64,000 bases of DNA from Bacteroidota bacterium (GCA_021793375.1 JAJYSY010000004.1:1-64000), one strand, 5' to 3'. Numbered from the stretch's first letter, positions 52,132 through 62,133 are shown. The notes: generated by a model from the letters alone, not told the origin. Numbers and translations: made by a program.

Positions 52132-53628
52132 ATGAGTAGAGAGAAAAAACAATATCGACAAGCTTTTAAAGCTACTTCTTTATTTGGAGGAGTACAGTTT
52201 GTCCAAATTGTTATTTCTGCTTTAAAATCAAAAGTGATTGCGCTTTTTCTTGGTCCTTCGGGAATGGGAGTTTATAATTTGCTGAGAAACACAGTTGAGG
52301 TAACCGGAAAAATTTCAGGATTTGGACTTTCTGCGAGTTCGGTGAAATTTATTTCAGAAGAATTTATGGATGGTGATGAGCAAAAAGCTTATAAACTCAT
52401 TCAAGTTCTTCAAAATTTATTGTGGATTACCGGAAGTATAGGAGCTTTAATTTTAGCTTTTTCTGCTCCTTTTGTCAGCCGACTTTTATTTGATTCCGGA
52501 GTGTACACTTATTCCATTATTTGGCTGAGTTTAGCTGTGCTTTTTAATCAATTGGCAGATGGAAGAATAAGTATATTGCAGAGTTTACGAAAACTGCAAT
52601 ACCTTGCTAAAGCAAATTTATGGGGAAGTCTTTGGGGACTTATCTTAACGGCTCCTGTTTTTTACTTCTTAAAAGATGAAGGAGTGGTTCCCGCCATATT
52701 AATTGCTGCTGTGCTCAATCTTTTTTTAAGTAATTATTTTCTTAGAAAAAGTAAAATTCCCAAGAAAAATATTTCTAAAAAAGCAAGTCTGAAAGAGGGA
52801 GTTGATATGATAAAACTGGGCTTGGCCTTGAGTTTTAGCAGTTTGATTTCCGCACTTACAGCTTATCTTCTTCAGCTTTATATCAATGATTTGGGCGGAG
52901 TGGCACAAGTGGGATTATACAGCACCGGTTTTTTAATTTTAGACAGATACGGCGGATTAATTTTTTCTGCTATGGCAAAAGATTTCTATCCACGATTGGC
53001 AGGAATCTCTAATTATCGCTCCAGAATCAGACACACTGTGGAACATCAAGCTTTTATTGCTCTTTTGATGATTACACCCTTTGTGGTGCTTTTCTTGGCT
53101 TTGGCACCGCAATTTATTCAACTTTTGTTGTCTTCTGAATTTAAAACCATCAAAACCATGGTTTCCTGGGGAATGTTGGGCTTGATTCTAAAAGCTACTT
53201 CTTGGTCTATGGCTTATATTATCATCGCAAAAGGAGATACTAAACTCTATATCAAAACCAATATTTCTTTCAGACTTTTAGAATTAGCAGCCAATATTTT
53301 AGGATATTATTTAGGAGGATTAGTAGGTTTGGGAATCAGTTTTTTAGCTTATCAATTCGTTTATTTAATAGGAATTTATATTATTACTTATAAGAAATAC
53401 ACCTTTTATTTTTCCTCATCTTTTTACTTGATTTTATTGACTTGTATAGGATTTTCAGCAATCGCTTTCGGATTTACTCATATCTCTTATTTCTGGTGGA
53501 AATATTCTTTATTATTAGTTTTATTTTTACTTACTTTTTGGTTTTGTTATTACCAATTAAACAATAAGCTGGATTTTAAATCTTTTGTAAAAGAGTTTAT
53601 CGAAAAAAGAAAATCTAAGAAAAAATAA
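52132..53628 (+). CDS. Polysaccharide (O-unit) flippase, Wzx-like
   Basis: 498 residues with 12-14 predicted TM helices. The N-terminal GVQFVQIVISALKSKVIALFLGP-type sequence and GMGVYNLLRNT loop are those of MATE-like oligosaccharide flippases. It moves undecaprenyl-linked repeat units across the inner membrane. Only 2 bp separate it from the aminotransferase, so the two are co-transcribed. It faces the kinase-like gene (gap 7 bp) with no terminator between them. No Wzy polymerase was recognised in the window. Confidence 0.88.
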   Translation: MSREKKQYRQAFKATSLFGGVQFVQIVISALKSKVIALFLGPSGMGVYNLLRNTVEVTGKISGFGLSASSVKFISEEFMDGDEQKAYKLIQVLQNLLWITGSIGALILAFSAPFVSRLLFDSGVYTYSIIWLSLAVLFNQLADGRISILQSLRKLQYLAKANLWGSLWGLILTAPVFYFLKDEGVVPAILIAAVLNLFLSNYFLRKSKIPKKNISKKASLKEGVDMIKLGLALSFSSLISALTAYLLQLYINDLGGVAQVGLYSTGFLILDRYGGLIFSAMAKDFYPRLAGISNYRSRIRHTVEHQAFIALLMITPFVVLFLALAPQFIQLLLSSEFKTIKTMVSWGMLGLILKATSWSMAYIIIAKGDTKLYIKTNISFRLLELAANILGYYLGGLVGLGISFLAYQFVYLIGIYIITYKKYTFYFSSSFYLILLTCIGFSAIAFGFTHISYFWWKYSLLLVLFLLTFWFCYYQLNNKLDFKSFVKEFIEKRKSKKK

Positions 53629-53635
53629 TTTCTGA

Positions 53636-54682
53636 TTAAACTAAAAATAAGTTTTTTAAACTTTGGATTAAGTTTTCATGAAAAACGATATATTTTTCTT
53701 TGTCTTTTCTCATATGAAAAAATAAAAAACAATAAAAAACAGCATTTCTTTCAAATTCCTCCCAATTTTCAGGAGGAATAATTTCAGAAAAATGCGTTTT
53801 AATCCAGTCTTGAAAACTTATTTTTAAATCTTGTTTTTCAAAATAAAACATATAGATAAAAACCGGATCCATTCCTATGGGATAAAATCCGAAATTATCT
53901 AAATCAATTAAATGATTTTTCTGATAAACATTTTCTGCATGTAAATCTCCGTGAGCTAAAATATAAGTAGAATTCACTACTTTTTTCCAGATTTTTTCTG
54001 CGGGAATTCCATGTTTTAATAAATCTTTTTTAGCAGCGTTTATATTTTCTTCAAAAAAGAGTTTTTCAAAATTCAACAGTAACGGATTCCAATTGAATTG
54101 CGATAGTTTTTCTTGTTCTTTTAAACTGATTTCATAGAGTCTTTGAGCAGTTTTAATCAGTTTATGTTCAGGACTTTCTTGATTTATAGGAGAAAGATTG
54201 AGGTGTTCAAAATACAGTAAATTAGAAAAATCGCCTTCATATTTTTTGATGATTTTCGGAATTTTAAAATATTTACTGATAAGCGGATATAAATGCTGAT
54301 CAACCCATAAAATACTTTCTAATTCGTGATTGACAAACAAATAATTCTTTTCAAAATAAAATTTATTTTTCCATTTTATTTTTCGATTTCTACTAAAAGT
54401 AGAGTTTTTTAAAACAAAAGAAGCTGCTTCAAAATCAGCAGGAATTTCAGGATATATTTCTTTTAGTAAACTATGATAATATTTATGATTTTGTGCATCA
54501 GCAATAAAATCAGTCAATCTTTTAAACTCTGTAATTTTTTTATCAGCAGGTTGTTTTAATAAGTATTTATACAAAGATTTTGCCGTAGGAAAATATTGAA
54601 TTTTAATTTCCGGAATCAGCTGAATAAACAATCCAAAATGCTGTAATTTAGATTTTATTTTCTTTTTTATACTTCTTTTCAT
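53636..54682 (-). CDS. Phosphotransferase-like (APH/ChoK fold) kinase
   Basis: 348 residues. The start is taken at ATG 54682, which overlaps the stop of the upstream glycosyltransferase (ATGA), giving translational coupling. The kinase motifs are AHGDLHAENV (Brenner's catalytic Asp and Asn) near 247 and LIDLDNFGFYPIGMDPVFI (metal-binding Asp) near 261. No resistance signature is visible. In this setting it may phosphorylate a sugar, lipid or surface-glycan component. The N-terminus is basic and could bind membrane. The substrate is inference only. Confidence 0.75.
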   Translation of the reverse strand: MKRSIKKKIKSKLQHFGLFIQLIPEIKIQYFPTAKSLYKYLLKQPADKKITEFKRLTDFIADAQNHKYYHSLLKEIYPEIPADFEAASFVLKNSTFSRNRKIKWKNKFYFEKNYLFVNHELESILWVDQHLYPLISKYFKIPKIIKKYEGDFSNLLYFEHLNLSPINQESPEHKLIKTAQRLYEISLKEQEKLSQFNWNPLLLNFEKLFFEENINAAKKDLLKHGIPAEKIWKKVVNSTYILAHGDLHAENVYQKNHLIDLDNFGFYPIGMDPVFIYMFYFEKQDLKISFQDWIKTHFSEIIPPENWEEFERNAVFYCFLFFHMRKDKEKYIVFHENLIQSLKNLFLV

Positions 54683-55821
54683 GTTGCTTTCCAAGCTTTC
54701 AGATATTTTTGCGCCACTTGAATATAATGGTGTTTTTCTTCCACAAATTTTCTGGCTTGTGAACTGATTTTTCTGATTTTTTCAGGGTTTTCAATTAATT
54801 CAGCTAACTTTTCTATCAAATCATCCATATCTGATAAAGCATTGATGCAGATCTGATTTTCTTGTAAATCGTAATACTTCAAAAACTCTTTTTCTGCCCC
54901 GGTAAAAACAACTTTTCCTGCCGCCATAGCTTCCAAAGCGTTATATCCTTGATCAAAACTATAAACCTGATCTAAAAGAATATCAGCTTTTTCATAACTT
55001 TTAATATATTCTTGATAAGGTAAATTTTCTGCTTTGATGATTTCTACTTTTGTGGGATATTTAAGCTGAATTTCAGCTAAAGCTTTTTCAAAAAAATCAA
55101 TTCCTTTTAAAAAATAATTACTCCTGTTGATGCCTAAAAAAATACAGATTTTTTCTGTTTGCTGAAAAGAAGAAAATTTGATTTTTTCAACATTTACCGG
55201 ATTTTCAATTAATCCTAAATACTTTGGATTATTTTTTAGCGGAATATGATAATCCATATCAGAGGCGATGACTCCTTTAATAATATTATCATATAAATAA
55301 TGATGATGTTTTTTAAATTCCGGTTGTGTATATTTTAAAGCTGCCGAATATTTTTCTTCACTGACTTTTTTTTCTTGCAAAGGCGTAAAAATAGAATATT
55401 TCAATTTGTTTTTTAACGCAAAAGAAACACTGGAAACATCTGTTCCACAGGAAAGAAGAAAAATATTTTCATTGTGTTTTTTTAAAAAATCAACAGCTTT
55501 TTTTTCTTCTTCAGGTTGAATTCCCAATGGAGTTTCATTAATCAGTTGAACAACATCAAAGTTTTTTAATTCTTCTTTATAAGAAAAAAACTGTTTTAAA
55601 ATATTCAGACTGGTGAAATCTTTTTTGAATACCTTGTAAAAGCCTACTTTTGCTTTTTTGCTGATTCCTTGATTGAATTTTCTTTTTAAAAGAATATCAG
55701 CCGGAAATTTTTTAAAATAATCTCCTGTGCTAATCAAACAAACTTCATGTCCTAAAGCAGTTAAGCCTTCTTTTAAAGAGTTGTGTAATCTGCTGTATTC
55801 TCCGACCAATAAAATTCGCAT
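54679..55821 (-). CDS. Family 1/4-like glycosyltransferase
   Basis: 380 residues from ATG 55821 (MRILLVGEYSRLHNSLKEGL), which starts a GT-B Rossmann fold; the frame extends 12 codons upstream to 55857. The second domain (about 215-370) has ICIFLGINR, GIDFFEKALAEI, ADILLDQVYSFDQGYNALEAMAAGK with the usual E-x-M-A-x-G block, and IEKLAELIENPEKIRKIS. It transfers a sugar from a nucleotide donor. Coupled to the kinase-like gene downstream. Divergent from the glycosyltransferase at 55866. Confidence 0.85.
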   Translation of the reverse strand: MRILLVGEYSRLHNSLKEGLTALGHEVCLISTGDYFKKFPADILLKRKFNQGISKKAKVGFYKVFKKDFTSLNILKQFFSYKEELKNFDVVQLINETPLGIQPEEEKKAVDFLKKHNENIFLLSCGTDVSSVSFALKNKLKYSIFTPLQEKKVSEEKYSAALKYTQPEFKKHHHYLYDNIIKGVIASDMDYHIPLKNNPKYLGLIENPVNVEKIKFSSFQQTEKICIFLGINRSNYFLKGIDFFEKALAEIQLKYPTKVEIIKAENLPYQEYIKSYEKADILLDQVYSFDQGYNALEAMAAGKVVFTGAEKEFLKYYDLQENQICINALSDMDDLIEKLAELIENPEKIRKISSQARKFVEEKHHYIQVAQKYLKAWKAT

Positions 55822-55865
55822 AAAAGAGATATTTTTACAAACATATTTAAAACTCAACTATCTTC

Positions 55866-56987
55866 ATGCCTAAAATGAAAACTAAAAAACCATTAAAAAT
55901 CTGTTTGATTGCAATTTCTTATGGAAGAGGAGGTTTGGAAAGAACAACAACTTTGCTTTCTCAAATGCTTAGCGAAAAAGGTTTTGAAGTAACTAATATA
56001 ATTTTGACAGATGAAATTGATTATGAGTTTTCGGGAGAGTTATTTAATTTGGGAAAACTAAAAAAATCTCCAGATTTACCTCTCAGCAGAATATTGCGTT
56101 TTAGAAAACTGAAAAAATTTCTTCAAAAAGAACAATTTGATTTTATCATTGATCATCGTCCGAGAAACAATTGGTTAAAAGAATATTTTTATTTGAAATA
56201 TATCTATAAAAATCAAGCTTTAATTTATGTGATCCATAACTTCATGACTTGGAATTATCTGACGAATAAAAAGTGGATGACAAAAAAAATGATTGCACAA
56301 ACAAAAGGAATAGTTGCTGTTTCTCAGGCTATTACAGAAAAGTTGAAAGCAGAGTTTAAAAACATTCATCTCAAAACGATTTATAATCCGATGGAAGAAT
56401 TATCAACAGAAAAACTGGTTGATTTTTCTTTAAAAAATAAAAAATATATTCTTTTTTTAGGACGATTAGATTCTGAAATTAAAAACCTTCCTTTGATGAT
56501 GGAAGCTTATAAAAAAACAAAGCTTTTTGAAAAAAACATCAAATTAGTTTTGATGGGAAGTGGGAATTATGAAAAACTTCAAAAAAAAGCTAAGGATTTA
56601 AACATAGAAAAAGAAGTGATTTTTCAAACTTATGATCCGAATGTGGGATATTATTTAAAACAGGCAATATTTTTATGTTTGTCCAGTAAATATGAAGGTT
56701 TTCCAATGGTTTTAGTAGAAGCTTTATCTGTGGGAACCCCGGTGGTTTCGGTAGATTGCGATTCCGGACCAAAAGAAGTGATTCAGCATGAAAAAAATGG
56801 ACTTTTAGTTGAAAATAATAATCCGGAAGCTTTAGCAAAAGCAATGAACAGAATGATAACTGATCAAGAATTATATAGAAAATGTAAAGAAAATGCACGC
56901 CAAAGCATAGCACATCTTAAAACTTCTGAAATAGCTGAAGTTTGGGAAAATTATTTATATAATTTAAAATCTATGAATAGAAATTAA
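55866..56987 (+). CDS. Family 4 glycosyltransferase
   Basis: 373 residues. ATG 55866 or the next at 55875 may be used. The GT-B N-terminus reads ICLIAISYGRGGLERTT. The nucleotide-sugar domain has YILFLGRLDSEIKNLPLMM, LVLMGSGNYE, and the E-x7-E block SSKYEGFPMVLVEALSVGTPVVS near 275, which is the retaining GT4 signature. It precedes the cupin isomerase gene by about 40 bp, and the three plus-strand genes 55866-58366 probably form one unit. Confidence 0.9.
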   Translation: MPKMKTKKPLKICLIAISYGRGGLERTTTLLSQMLSEKGFEVTNIILTDEIDYEFSGELFNLGKLKKSPDLPLSRILRFRKLKKFLQKEQFDFIIDHRPRNNWLKEYFYLKYIYKNQALIYVIHNFMTWNYLTNKKWMTKKMIAQTKGIVAVSQAITEKLKAEFKNIHLKTIYNPMEELSTEKLVDFSLKNKKYILFLGRLDSEIKNLPLMMEAYKKTKLFEKNIKLVLMGSGNYEKLQKKAKDLNIEKEVIFQTYDPNVGYYLKQAIFLCLSSKYEGFPMVLVEALSVGTPVVSVDCDSGPKEVIQHEKNGLLVENNNPEALAKAMNRMITDQELYRKCKENARQSIAHLKTSEIAEVWENYLYNLKSMNRN

Positions 56988-57028
56988 AGTTTTTAAATGA
57001 GTATTTTTGAAAAAACTTGGATAAAGAA

Positions 57029-57436
57029 ATGGGCAAACTTTCAGATATTAAGTTAAAAGAAATTCCAACTATAGAAGATTATCGCGGAAATATCGGGGTG
57101 GTTGAAAAGTCAGTTTTTGGATATCCTGTAAAACGGGTGTATTATTTATATGATGTTCCCAGTTCTGCTACTCGTGGTGGGCATTCACATAAAAAATTAC
57201 ATCAAACTTTAGTGGCGGTAAGCGGTAGTTTTGAAGTGGTTTTAAATGATGGAAAAGAAGAAAAAACAGTTTTTTTAAATAAACCAAATATCGGATTACA
57301 TATTGTTCCGGGAATTTGGCGAGAATTAAAAAATTTTTCTTCCGGAGCAGTTTGTTTAGTTTTTGCCTCAGAAGTTTTTTCTGAAGAAGATTATATCAGA
57401 GATTTTCAAGAGTTTTTGAAAAGTAAAAATCAATAA
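57029..57436 (+). CDS. WxcM/FdtA-like dTDP-4-keto-6-deoxyglucose 3,4-ketoisomerase
   Basis: Small cupin isomerase, 135 residues from ATG 57029; a TTG at 57017 would add four residues. The family pattern is RGNIGVVEKSVFGYPVKRVYY, then RGGHSHKKLHQTLVAVSGSFEV with the metal-free catalytic His residues of the FdtA/QdtA group, and IWRELKNFS. It moves the keto group from C4 to C3 to prepare the substrate for the aminotransferase at 51035. FdtA and QdtA differ in product stereochemistry and cannot be separated by eye. Start of the next gene is 3 bp on. Confidence 0.87.
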   Translation: MGKLSDIKLKEIPTIEDYRGNIGVVEKSVFGYPVKRVYYLYDVPSSATRGGHSHKKLHQTLVAVSGSFEVVLNDGKEEKTVFLNKPNIGLHIVPGIWRELKNFSSGAVCLVFASEVFSEEDYIRDFQEFLKSKNQ

Positions 57437-57439
57437 TAA

Positions 57440-58366
57440 ATGAATTTTTCTGTTGTACTCACTGTTTATAATAAGGGAAAACAAATTGAAAACACTTTAA
57501 AAAGTGTTTTAAAGCAAACTTATCAAAAGTATGAAATCATTATAATTAATGATGGTTCTACAGATGATAGCGAACAAAAAATAAAAGCGTTTAAAGATTC
57601 AAGAATTCGTTATTTTTCTCAACAAAACAAAGGAGCAGCTGCTGCCAGAAATGCGGGAATAAAAAAAGCAAAATATAATTACATAGCACTTTTAGATGCA
57701 GATGATTATTGGTTTCCTCATTATTTGGAAGAGCAAAAAAAATCAATAGAAAAATTTCCTGAAGAAAAAGTTTTCAGCACAGCTAAACAAAAACGAATTG
57801 GAGAGAAAACTTTTCCGGAGGAATATTCCATAGCAGAAAACACAACATTTCCTAAAGCTGTAAATTATTTTGAATCCAGTTTTCAAAGTTCGGTTTTACA
57901 CAGTTCAACAATTGTAATTCACAAAGAAGTTTTTGAAAAAGTCGGATTTTATAATCCTAAATATAAAAGCGGCCAAGACACAGATTTATATGTCAGAATT
58001 GGATTGAATTATAAAGTGGTTTTTTCTAATCGAATTTGTGTGGAATATATAATTTTTGAAAACAGCTTGTTTAGAAGTATTAAAAAACTGGATGAAAAAG
58101 CCGGATTTGAAGAATATGAAAAATATGAAAATAAAAATCCTGCACTGAAGAAGTTTTTAGACTTAAATAGATTTTCATTGGCGATTTTTGCGAAAACCAA
58201 TGGAGATCAAGAGGGGTTTAAAAAAAATCGGAATAAAATAGATTTCAATAATTTAAATGCAAAACAGCGATTTTTATTAAAACAAAATAAAGCCGTTTTG
58301 ATTTCTTTGTTTAAAGTGAAAAATAGTTTTGCAAAATTAGGAATAAAATTAAGTGCTTTTAAATGA
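57440..58366 (+). CDS. Family 2 glycosyltransferase
   Basis: 308 residues, soluble GT-A fold. SVVLTVYNKGKQIENTLKSV at the start, INDGSTDDSEQK near 37, NKGAAAARNAG near 65 and LLDADDYW near 86 (D-x-D metal/nucleotide-sugar motif). SGQDTDLYVRIGL near 178 is the acceptor-side block. The C-terminal 80 residues are basic. It ends the plus-strand unit that starts with the GT4 gene at 55866. Confidence 0.9.
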   Translation: MNFSVVLTVYNKGKQIENTLKSVLKQTYQKYEIIIINDGSTDDSEQKIKAFKDSRIRYFSQQNKGAAAARNAGIKKAKYNYIALLDADDYWFPHYLEEQKKSIEKFPEEKVFSTAKQKRIGEKTFPEEYSIAENTTFPKAVNYFESSFQSSVLHSSTIVIHKEVFEKVGFYNPKYKSGQDTDLYVRIGLNYKVVFSNRICVEYIIFENSLFRSIKKLDEKAGFEEYEKYENKNPALKKFLDLNRFSLAIFAKTNGDQEGFKKNRNKIDFNNLNAKQRFLLKQNKAVLISLFKVKNSFAKLGIKLSAFK

Positions 58367-58412
58367 AAATATTTTACTTAAATTTGATAAGTAAAATAAT
58401 AATTTTCACTGC

Positions 58413-60317
58413 ATGCGTTTTTTTCTTCTTAGTTTCATTGTTCTTCTAACCGGTATAAGTTCTGCCCAAAATCCTTATGATTTTTATTTTGAAGTAACTC
58501 CGGAAAGTGAAATTGAAAACATTCAAGTTGAAAAGAAAAAAACAGGAGAACTTATATTTCACACAAACTCAGCAGAATTTTCAAAATTTTTACTTACTCA
58601 AAAAATAACTCAACTGCAAAAAGCTTATCCTCAAGCAAATTCAAGGCGTTTACAAAGGATTTATTCTTTAAGCTTACAAGATTCTGTTTTGGTTGAAAAC
58701 TTTAAAAACAGAAAAGAAATTCAAATGATTTCAGCTTTTGATCAGCCGGATTTAAGGAATTCTTATCCTAATGATTATTTTGATGATGAGGGAATTCCAA
58801 ACAGAGCTTTAGATTTGATTAGAGCACCACAAGCTTGGCAAATTACTAAAGGAGATTCTTCTGTTGTGGTAGGAATTGTAGATAGAGGATATGATAAAAA
58901 TCATGAAGATTTAGAAGGTCAGATTATTAAAGAAATAAAGTTAGGAAATAAAAGTAAATCCGATCACGGAACAACAGTAGCCGGATCTTTAGCAGCAAAA
59001 ACTAATAATGGAAAAGGTTTTTCAAGTATAGGATATCATACAAAAATGATGATGACTACCGGAATTTATTCGCTTGAACAAGGATTGGATTCTATCTCTA
59101 AAATTCCGGGAATTAGAATTATAAACGCCAGTTGGGGATTTTGCGGATCAAGAACAAGTCAACGCCTTAAAAGGTTAGACAGCATTATAAAAAAAGTAAG
59201 AGAAAGAGATGTTTTGGTAGTTGCAGCAGCAGGAAATGGAATAAAGATGAGATGCAAATTAAATGAAGAAGAAAAAATCCATGGATATCACTATCCGGCA
59301 TCTTATGATTTGGATAATGTGATTTCTGTTACTTCAGTAGGAGTTAAATTTCCGTATGGACATTATACAGAAACCACAAAAAATTCCGGTTGGCAGGATT
59401 GTCATGAACATCATCCTTTTTCGGGTTATAACATTTCAGATAATTGTCATACGCATAATGATAGAGTAGATATTACAGCTCCCGGAATTAAAGTGAATAT
59501 CCTTAAAAAAAACAATGAATATTCTTACGGCCATTGGGGAACCTCTCAATCTGCCCCCATAGTTGCCGGAGCAGCAGCTTTAATGCTTGCTGTAAATCCG
59601 GATTTAACAGCAAAACAATTGAAAGAAATTTTATTAAACACAGCAGATGATATTTACCATCTTCCTTGTAATGAAGAATATAAAGGACTTTTAGGTAAAG
59701 GAAGATTGAATGCTTATCGAGCAGTTTTAACTGCAAAATGCATGAAAGAATCGGATGGGAAATTAGATTTAATGATTCGTGATGCTGTTGATGATTTTGG
59801 AGTTGAACCTTATGCAGGAAATAATTATGGTTGGCAAAGTCCGGATATTTGGATTAGAAACAAAAATGATGGTCAAATTTATTCTACAAATCAAACAGCT
59901 CAATTTTCTCGAAAAGAAAAAAATTATATTTATGTGAGAATCACCAACAATAGCTGTCAAACTTCATCAGGAGAAGAAAAAGTAACTTTGTATTGGGGAA
60001 AAGAGGAAGATTATTTAGAAAAAACCATAGAAAATAAGAATTTGATTTATAAAGAAAAACGCAAGCTTTTGGGAGAAAAGATTTTATCTGAAAAAATTCC
60101 AAAACTTCAACCCGGAGAAGAAACTATAGTTGAAATTCCTTGGAAAGTTCCTAATCCAAGAAAATATAAAAAAACAGAGAACCCAAATTCTTTTGTATTG
60201 ATGGCAGAAATTATTGCTGATCAGGATGAAATCAAAACAGAAAAAGAAGAAGCTTTAGTAGATAAAATTATTAACAATAATAATTTGGCTTGGAAAAGAA
60301 TTAAGATAGAACGATAG
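58413..60317 (+). CDS. Subtilisin-like serine protease (S8), secreted
   Basis: 634 residues. The signal peptide ends ISSAQ. An N-terminal propeptide-like part covers about 20-130. The triad is Asp157 (GIVDRGY), His184 (SDHGTTVAGS) and Ser378 (WGTSQSAPIVAG), with the oxyanion Asn in AAAGNGIKM. After the catalytic domain (to about 430) a beta-rich C-terminal region of 200 residues follows with EEKVTLYWG-type strands. It has no T9SS sorting domain, so it is probably periplasmic or exported otherwise. It lies within the glycan cluster; its stop is 2 bp from the convergent glycosyltransferase. Confidence 0.9.
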   Translation: MRFFLLSFIVLLTGISSAQNPYDFYFEVTPESEIENIQVEKKKTGELIFHTNSAEFSKFLLTQKITQLQKAYPQANSRRLQRIYSLSLQDSVLVENFKNRKEIQMISAFDQPDLRNSYPNDYFDDEGIPNRALDLIRAPQAWQITKGDSSVVVGIVDRGYDKNHEDLEGQIIKEIKLGNKSKSDHGTTVAGSLAAKTNNGKGFSSIGYHTKMMMTTGIYSLEQGLDSISKIPGIRIINASWGFCGSRTSQRLKRLDSIIKKVRERDVLVVAAAGNGIKMRCKLNEEEKIHGYHYPASYDLDNVISVTSVGVKFPYGHYTETTKNSGWQDCHEHHPFSGYNISDNCHTHNDRVDITAPGIKVNILKKNNEYSYGHWGTSQSAPIVAGAAALMLAVNPDLTAKQLKEILLNTADDIYHLPCNEEYKGLLGKGRLNAYRAVLTAKCMKESDGKLDLMIRDAVDDFGVEPYAGNNYGWQSPDIWIRNKNDGQIYSTNQTAQFSRKEKNYIYVRITNNSCQTSSGEEKVTLYWGKEEDYLEKTIENKNLIYKEKRKLLGEKILSEKIPKLQPGEETIVEIPWKVPNPRKYKKTENPNSFVLMAEIIADQDEIKTEKEEALVDKIINNNNLAWKRIKIER

Positions 60318-60319
60318 AA

Positions 60320-61441
60320 TCAAAATAATTCTATTTCTTTAAAAATATTATTCAAGTGTTTCTTAGGATTAATTTCATTTAAAAAATTTTCAATTTGTTT
60401 TTTTCGATGTGGTAAATCTATGGGTTTTTTATAATGAAATTTTATAGCAGATATGAATTCCTCTGGAGTATTAGCTTTTATACAGTATTTCTCTAAATCA
60501 TTTCCTTTAAACATAATATCATTTGCAATGGTTATTCCTGAAGATTGTAATGCTGCTAACAGTTTTAATTTTAATCCGGTGGAATAAACAGCAGGTAATA
60601 CGTGGATTTTTGCATGGGCTATTAACTGATCCATTTCTTCTTGTGAAGGGTTAGCAATTACTTTTGCATTTTGTTTTTCAGCTAAACTTATCAACTTGGA
60701 ATTTGGATTTTTCCCCGCAATATAAAAAGTGATTTCAGGAATATGAGGAATCACTTTTTTTAAAAGAAAGAAAACTGCTTTTTGATTTTCAGGAACAGAT
60801 AAATTTCCGTGAAATAACACATAGTTTTTTGGCTTTGTTAGTTTTTTAGAATTGGGTTGAGGCAGGGAAGCAGGTAAATAAAAGCAACTTGCATTTATTT
60901 TTTTAAAATGAATTTGCTCTTCTTGGTTTATAGTCAGTAAATAATCTGCTTTTGAAAGTATAGTTTCATAAGATTTTAATTTTTTCGCTTCGAGTTTGAA
61001 AAATAGTTTTTTCCATCCAAAAGCGTCTTGACTTAAACCTTTATAATATTTGTGTTCAATATTATGTGTGCGAACTAAAACAGTTTTTTTTGTAATTTCA
61101 GGGTGTTCTAAAAAATAACAACAATGAAGACCTTCTAATAGTATGGGGAAATTGTCTTGTAATAAATTGTTTAAAAGCAGTTTAGAACGACGTGATTCTA
61201 CGATAAAAGGACGTTTTGAAAAAAAATGTTTTATTTGTTTTTTTCGATTATAGAAATAAATTTTTTCGCAATATTTATTTAATTCTTTAGGCTTTCCACG
61301 TCCATAAGTAAAACAATGTAAAATAATGGAAAACCCTAATTCATGAAGAGCTTTTAATCTGTAGAAAACATCTGTCATTCCCCCATAATCTGGAGGAAAA
61401 GGAACGTCTAAGGAAACAAGATGTATTGTTTTTTTAGGCAC
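60320..61441 (-). CDS. Family 4-like glycosyltransferase
   Basis: 373 residues, GT-B fold. The N-terminus IHLVSLDVPFPPDYGGMTDVFYRLKAL is the usual GT4 start for surface-glycan transferases. A later YVLFHGNLSVPENQKAVFFL, ITFYIAGKNP, AHAKIHVLPAVYSTGLKLKLLAALQSSG shows the donor-binding domain; the conventional E-x7-E is degenerate. It is the last member of the polysaccharide cluster on this side and is followed by the FtsE-type ATPase gene 8 bp upstream on the same strand. Confidence 0.85.
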   Translation of the reverse strand: MPKKTIHLVSLDVPFPPDYGGMTDVFYRLKALHELGFSIILHCFTYGRGKPKELNKYCEKIYFYNRKKQIKHFFSKRPFIVESRRSKLLLNNLLQDNFPILLEGLHCCYFLEHPEITKKTVLVRTHNIEHKYYKGLSQDAFGWKKLFFKLEAKKLKSYETILSKADYLLTINQEEQIHFKKINASCFYLPASLPQPNSKKLTKPKNYVLFHGNLSVPENQKAVFFLLKKVIPHIPEITFYIAGKNPNSKLISLAEKQNAKVIANPSQEEMDQLIAHAKIHVLPAVYSTGLKLKLLAALQSSGITIANDIMFKGNDLEKYCIKANTPEEFISAIKFHYKKPIDLPHRKKQIENFLNEINPKKHLNNIFKEIELF

Positions 61442-61449
61442 TATAAAAA

Positions 61450-62133
61450 TTAAGCACTTTTTTGTTTAACTTCAAAAACTCTTTGGCCATCACATTTTAA
61501 AGTTTTTGAAGGATATTTCAATAACAAAGCATAATCGTGAGTGGCCATTAAAATTGTATTTCCCTGTTCATTGATTTCTCTTAAAAGTTCCATCACTTCC
61601 ACAGAAGTTTGCGGATCCAAATTTCCTGTGGGCTCATCTGCTAAAATCAAAACCGGATCATTGAGCAAAGCTCTGGCAATAGCCACACGTTGTTGCTCTC
61701 CGCCTGATAATTGATAAGGAAACTTGAAATCTTTAGTTTTCATGCCAACTTTTCCTAAAACTTCATCGATTTTATTGTTCATCGCGATTTTATCTTTCCA
61801 ACCGGTAGCTTTTAAGACAAACAATAAATTTCCTCTGACAGTTCTGTCATTCAACAACTGAAAATCTTGAAAAACAATGCCTAATTTTCTTCTCAGATAA
61901 GGGATTTCCTTAGATTTTAATTTTCTTAAATCATATTCAACAATTTCTCCGGAACCTTCTGTCAGTGGTAAATCTCCATACAAGGTTTTCATAAAACTGC
62001 TTTTTCCTGTTCCGGTTTTTCCAATAAGATAAACAAATTCTCCTTTGTTGACTTCTACATTTACATCAGAAAGAATCAGGTTTTCTCTTTGATAAATCGC
62101 CGCATTATTCAGTTTTAAAATCGTTTCGGACAT
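61450..62133 (-). CDS. ftsE: Cell division ATP-binding protein FtsE-like
   Basis: 227-residue ABC ATPase. Walker A is GKTGTGKSS near 38, Q-loop FQDF near 91, signature LSGGEQQRVAIARAL near 141, Walker B LILADEPTGN near 162 and the switch His in MATHDY near 196. The IVFQDFQLLNDRTVRGNLLF wording is that of FtsE, which with FtsX regulates cell-wall hydrolases at the septum. No ftsX is adjacent in the window, which is usual for Bacteroidota where the two are apart. It lies directly upstream of the glycosyltransferase at 60320. Confidence 0.88.
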   Translation of the reverse strand: MSETILKLNNAAIYQRENLILSDVNVEVNKGEFVYLIGKTGTGKSSFMKTLYGDLPLTEGSGEIVEYDLRKLKSKEIPYLRRKLGIVFQDFQLLNDRTVRGNLLFVLKATGWKDKIAMNNKIDEVLGKVGMKTKDFKFPYQLSGGEQQRVAIARALLNDPVLILADEPTGNLDPQTSVEVMELLREINEQGNTILMATHDYALLLKYPSKTLKCDGQRVFEVKQKSA

